64,000 nucleotides of DNA, from assembly GCA_029747015.1 (NCBI GenBank), contig JAKOGI010000007.1:516001-580000 (forward strand), read 5' to 3'. Made by a program: the position numbers and the translations under genes. Positions 59,721 to 64,000 of the stretch are shown here, in pieces. The notes below the pieces were generated by a model. That model saw nothing but the letters and a program-made list of their open reading frames with translations, was not told where the DNA came from and did no database searches. Origin of the DNA: Carnegiea gigantea. Lineage: Eukaryota; Streptophyta; Magnoliopsida; Caryophyllales; Cactaceae. Each line of letters starts with the position of its first letter. The stretch's first letter is position 1.

Positions 59721-60393
59721 TGTTAGGAAAACCAATGATTGAAATTCGAGCATGGTATATGCGGAAGCGATAAAGGATGTAGATATTGGAGAATATAAAA
59801 CAAGAACGAAAAAGGTAGAATGGGGCACATAATTTTTTTACGTAGAAACCCAAATTGGGAGAAAACCACGGGCGGCAACAATGACACAAAATCCACTATG
59901 ATTTGAGTGAGTATAAAACGATCTCAAAGCAAACGCTCAAGAAAGAGATCAACAACAAGAGAGATAAAGATCTCAAAGCAAACACCCAAGAAAAAGATCA
60001 ATTACAACGAAAATCTCTTAACACTAACTCTAACTCTCAATATGGAATAGAAAAGGGAAGTGCCCACAGGCACTCCCAAAATTGCCCCGTACAAGAGGCA
60101 CTCCTAAATTGCCCCGCACCAAACAAGGTTAAACAACATAGTATTTATAGAGAAGCCTCACAGATACCAAGGGTTCAACCCTAGCCGCAAACATATGTCT
60201 TGACCACCAAGCATCATCTTTACCAAAAAGGAAAAAAATCTTCAACCCAAAATATGGAATAATATAATTTCCATAAAATAGAATATCTCCAACCACACAA
60301 CTTGAGCTTTGGGTGCCAAGCAATAATCTTCAAAAAGGAAATAACTTTATTTATTTTCAAAACTGGCAAATAAATTTGGGACAAATCCCAACA
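59721..60393 (-). mobile_element. Solo LTR with perfect AAGGA target duplication
   Basis: A 673-bp unit. On the + strand it starts TGTTAGG and ends CCCAACA, flanked by AAGGA at 59716-59720 and 60394-60398. On the minus strand it begins TGTTGGGATTTGTCCCAAAT, a start I associate with plant Copia-type LTRs. It has a TATA-like CTCTATAAATA about 240 bases in, hence minus orientation. There is an internal near-duplicate: gatctcaaagcaaac then gctcaagaaa or acccaagaaa (59920-60000). No partner LTR or internal region in the window. Confidence 0.82.
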
Positions 60394-60398
60394 AAGGA

Positions 60399-62026
60399 TC
60401 ATATGAAATTCAGTAGCAATAGTGTTAATTTGATGTGAATGATATGTCAGTATGGATAATGCATGGAATTCATGTCACTTCTTTCCTATTACAATGCCTC
60501 CTTTCGAAGCAGAAGAAAACAAAATGCTTTTAAACAGTATTTAAATTGCCTAATTCAGCTAACACAACTGCTAGAAGTGGCAAATCAAGGCCAAATTAGG
60601 AGATACTAAAAAGGAAGACAACGACTTGAAACAGATACATCTTTTTGTACAGAGACGACATGAAGGGAACACATATGCTACTCAACAGTATTGTGTTTGT
60701 CAATTACAAAATCACCTTGGCTGTCCAATTACAAGCAGTTGAGCTAAGCATCGAGCTTATTGTTTCGCATAAGACACTTTTCTTCTATTTGTTTCGCCTT
60801 TTGGGATTTGGATGAGTTGTAAAGATCAGTACAATATAATGTGATGTGGAGAGTGACTAATACAATTAGTTACATACGTTTCATGTTTTCATAGTGTTAA
60901 CATCCTATCAACGCATGGAAATAATATGAAGTGTTTCTCTCTAACAATGAAAAAGGAGTATGACAAAAGGGGAAAAAAATAAGGTGGTGGAAAAAGCTTA
61001 TAAATTTTTTTAAAAATATCGTTCAAGAAGATTTTTTTTTTTGGGGGGGGGGGAGATACAGATAAGGAGTTTACGAGATTTAAATTGAGATATAGTAACA
61101 ATGTTCATAGACTTTATCAATTGAGCTCATTCATCTAACACTTGGAGCAAGCGTTTGCGATACTGGAAGGGCGATCTTGCCCCCCTGAAATTCAGTGAGT
61201 TCGTTTCCTAATGCACTTTGTTAATGAAATCCGCGTCATAATATATAATTCTTATCTGAATGGATTTGCAGTTATAATAATTAGGGTTGAACTCAAAAAT
61301 ACTTCCTTTGTCAAATTGAATGTTGCAGGATGCTTTTATTTGATTTGATTAGCATCAAACTATATATTGATCCTAGACGAACATTCTATTATATATGGTC
61401 ATTCCATTGGTATACTATATATGATCAACGACCATTATCCTTCAAGTTTTATCATAAAAATCTTCCGTTAGAAGACTTCCTAACTGAGAATGTGGGCATG
61501 AACTCATTTTGGGGGGAAATGAAGCAGGTTCTACCACCTCATTGATTAAGGCAATTTGCACCCAAGTAGCATAAAAGTTTCGTTGGTTATTTAAGAGATC
61601 AAGGCAAAGGAGAAGACTAGAAAAGGCTGTCTTGATTAGTCAATTATCTTCATGTGGTAAGTGGCAACCTTTAGAAGAGATACTAATGCAAAGCCAATAT
61701 TAGTAGGTAGCAGAACTTGATTCTGTATTCTCTTCCATTCTTCCCAAGACACAGTAAAGAAAACCGTAGGGATTTCTACCATGCATATAGTGAAGCCTCC
61801 TCCTTTGCCCTCTTCTGACATTGGGGGTATCTTCATGTCAGCCTGTTTGGCCAGTGAGTATCATATTTTCGTATTTATGCACTAATTGATTCACCTGTCT
61901 TGTAATTGTAATAGAGTGTCCATGCTGATACTTGCATTCTGATATTCCCCATTTGCTTCCTGCTGCTGTTCTTGTAAGGTACTTCCATAAGTAAAAAATG
62001 TTTTCGCTTTGGTGGAATAGGAGTCT
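60399..62026. other. Intergenic, possibly including undetected 5' exons of the TauE/SafE pseudogene
   Basis: AT-rich DNA with a T11G11 tract. A phrase at about 61917-61975 translates loosely like a signal segment (VSMLILAF), which could be the decayed first exon of the downstream gene. Nothing else recognised. Confidence 0.4.
61032..61053. repeat. T11G11 junction tract (CnAn class, minus polarity)
   Basis: Eleven T are directly followed by eleven G, which reads as C11A11 on the minus strand. Confidence 0.9.
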
Positions 62027-63862
62027 GAACTCGGATGGAGGGTTGTGCTAGGTTGAATTATTGGATTCCTTGGGGCAGCAATGGGGAGTGCTGGTGGAGT
62101 TGGCGGTGGCGGTATCTATGTCCCTATGCTTACTTTAATTATTGGCTTTGACCCCAAATCGGCAGCAGCTATGTCTAAATGTTGGTAACTACACTGCAAG
62201 TATCTGTTTAGTCACATATGGAGCAGGACTGTGTTTACTTATACGCATTTATTTGGCACACTATTTGATTTTTTATTTCCCCTCTGTATATCCTTAAGCA
62301 GATCTTATTGGAATACTATTGAGATTGAAATGGAGGTTTTACATATTTGTGTTCGCCTACTACAAAATCCAAGTCCTGATTTTGTGAAAAACTATTGTGC
62401 ATGCCTAGAGATCGATGAACAATTATCTTCAAAGTTGGGATACTGGTATATGCTCATTGCATAAGCTTAAAAATTACAAAATTTTATCGCATGGCGATGT
62501 GAAAATTGCCTTTCTTTTCTTCTTTTTTCCTTTTGTTTTAACCTTTCTTTCTACAGTCATGGAAATTTCACTTTTTCCTTAATTTTTCCTAATTTCTGCT
62601 ATTATTTATCAGCTGCAAATGTATTGCCGACTCTAATACTTCAGATTTAACTTTTTTGTAATGCCGGATGTTGCAGGTATCATCATGGGTGCTGCGGGAT
62701 CAACAGTTTACTACAGTTGTAAGCTGAGGCACCCAACATCAGATATGCGCCTCATAGACTATGACCTTGCTTTGCTCTTTCAGGCCATGCTTATGCTGGG
62801 AATTAGCATTGGCGTGGCCGTCAATATCATCTTTGCTGACTGGATGATCACTTTTTCTGCTGATAATTTTGTTTACGGGTAATCAGCATTTCAGCAATTT
62901 TATCTTCTGACTTAAACATGGTTACAAGAAAGCCCACACATTGAACTAACATCAGACCAAACATTCTATTCATATTATTAATGGAAAAAGAGCCTAGCTA
63001 ACTCAGTCTATAATCTGGTGTAAGTTACATCAGCGAAAGCCATAGTCAGGGGCTCAGACACATGGAAGACAGAGTCCCTGATTTAAAAGGTAAGGTGATT
63101 TTCATGACTTTACCCTTTATGAGCTTATGAGTAGACATGCTGTTAGTGTCCTTCACTTTCAGAAAGCAGCCAAGCTGGTGGAATCTAAAACCGAGCATTC
63201 AACTCAAGTATCTTTGCAGCTTTCCAAGATCTCTGGAAAAGAAAGGACGGCCCCAAAAAGCAAAGTAGTCGTAGAGGAAGAAACTGATAAAGAAACAGCC
63301 CAGTTGCTTCAAAGTATGTTTGATTGCCTTCTTCCTGATGATCTTTTACAATTTCCATAGGACATGGTGGTTTTAAGAGGGTGTCCGAGTGCATAAAATG
63401 CTAGAAAAACTTGCTGTGGTACTGCTGCAGTAGCTGAGGACAATTTACTAATGGCAAATGTAATGTTGGAGAGATTAGCAAATGAAATTTTATGTTATAA
63501 GCATGTTACTAAAGTCTTGTTCAGTCGAAAAATTCTGAAGTACTAAGGCATTAAGACATCAATTCAGTTTCCCCTCATAATTTTGAGCAGAAGTATGTTT
63601 CAAACTGCAGAGGGATCTAATAGGGTGTGTAAAGTACCATGCGTACCTGCTCTTGAAGACAGTAAGGTATGCCCATCACACCATAGCGCCTATTTGCTAT
63701 TATTTCTTCAATATTGCAGAAAACTGAGGACTTAATCCACCTCTTTTACGTTCTCATGTTGTTTTCTTCTACCAGGTTTCCATATTGTATAATATACAGT
63801 GGACAAATTTATCTTTGCTTGTCTTCGTTTGGGTGGGTTTTTTGGTTCTTCAAATAATGAAG
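62027..63862 (+). pseudogene. TauE/SafE-family (sulfite exporter-like) membrane protein, disabled
   Basis: Plant TauE/SafE proteins are multi-pass membrane proteins proposed to export anions. Recognisable exons: 62027-62184 (ELGWRVVLG, stop, [19 protein letters not shown], then [20 protein letters not shown]); 62676-62878 (IIMGAAGSTVYYSCKLRHPT, IDYDLALLFQAMLMLGISIG, FADWMIT, then LLIILFTG in another frame); ~63034-63089 (AKAIVRGSDTWKTESLI, stop); 63163-63313; 63611-63666; and 63776-63862 (LSLLVFVWVGFLVLQIMK, last helix). Three lesions are visible: TGA at 62054-62056, one extra T in the run at 62852-62856, and TAA at 63084-63086. The junction after SKC is also out of frame. Splice sites of the later exons remain good. 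The gene probably continues past 64000. One lesion could be a read error; three could not. Confidence 0.8.
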
Positions 63863-64000
63863 GTAAGATGTAACTGTGTCTGAAACAGAGTGACATTTAT
63901 AAGCTAAAACATCGTAGTCTGTAGATGACCTGCATTCATGACTGTCGCCAAAAGCTTTCTTTGTTCTGTTTTCAAATTTATATATGGATACAGTACTCAT

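Overview
This is a nuclear genomic window from a flowering plant, most likely a eudicot. The evidence is GT-AG split genes, AT-rich intergenic DNA, plant-specific families (class XI receptor kinases, XTH, PTS2-targeted peroxisomal malate dehydrogenase), a Cassandra-type 5S-bearing LTR, RTE-type LINE debris and many MITEs. I cannot fix the species from the sequence. No tRNA, rRNA gene, CRISPR array or organellar insertion was recognised.

Layout. 1-655: last exon of a BAM-type CLAVATA1-like receptor kinase (+). 656-8935: intergenic DNA with a MITE, a solo LTR with a perfect ATTAA duplication, a tRNA-related SINE-like remnant and a Cassandra solo LTR. 8936-12923: nine-exon peroxisomal malate dehydrogenase (-), with one GC-AG intron and a tandem duplication in intron 2. 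14897-15469: 3' end of an RTE-like LINE (-). 16684-20502: two-exon HAESA-LIKE 2 type receptor kinase (+). 22383-24934 and 27007-29659: tandem alpha-tubulin genes (+) that encode the same 451-residue protein. 31283-33194: an unrecognised coiled-coil, basic protein gene (+). 36457-37503: intronless GC-rich SMI1/KNR4-like gene (+). 38083-38340: RNase H-like relic. 39334-42736: cytochrome c oxidase subunit 6a (+). 43680-46004: 774-residue acidic single-pass protein (-) with a 5'UTR intron. 46976-48019: two MITEs, apparently nested. 50167-51937: RAD6/UBC2-class E2 (+). 52525-53743: broken berberine-bridge-enzyme-like gene (-). 54314-55058: PIF/Harbinger-like MITE. 58344-59579: XTH6/7-type xyloglucan endotransglucosylase (+). 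59721-60393: solo LTR with a perfect AAGGA duplication. 62027-63862: decayed TauE/SafE-type transporter gene (+), probably running past the window edge.

The genes are a typical unlinked plant set: peptide-hormone receptors, cytoskeleton, glyoxylate/photorespiratory redox, respiration, ubiquitination and cell-wall remodelling. There is no gene cluster or operon-like system, and I did not find a convincing undescribed multi-gene system. The most distinctive signals are: the identical tubulin pair, which shares a 5'UTR hairpin and has Thr in place of Lys40; about ten poly(C)-poly(A) junction tracts of one polarity; an in-frame 105-nt exitron-like intron; and a well-resolved record of LTR and MITE insertions. 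Exon boundaries were placed by hand from splice sites, reading frame and family similarity recalled from knowledge. No database search was run.
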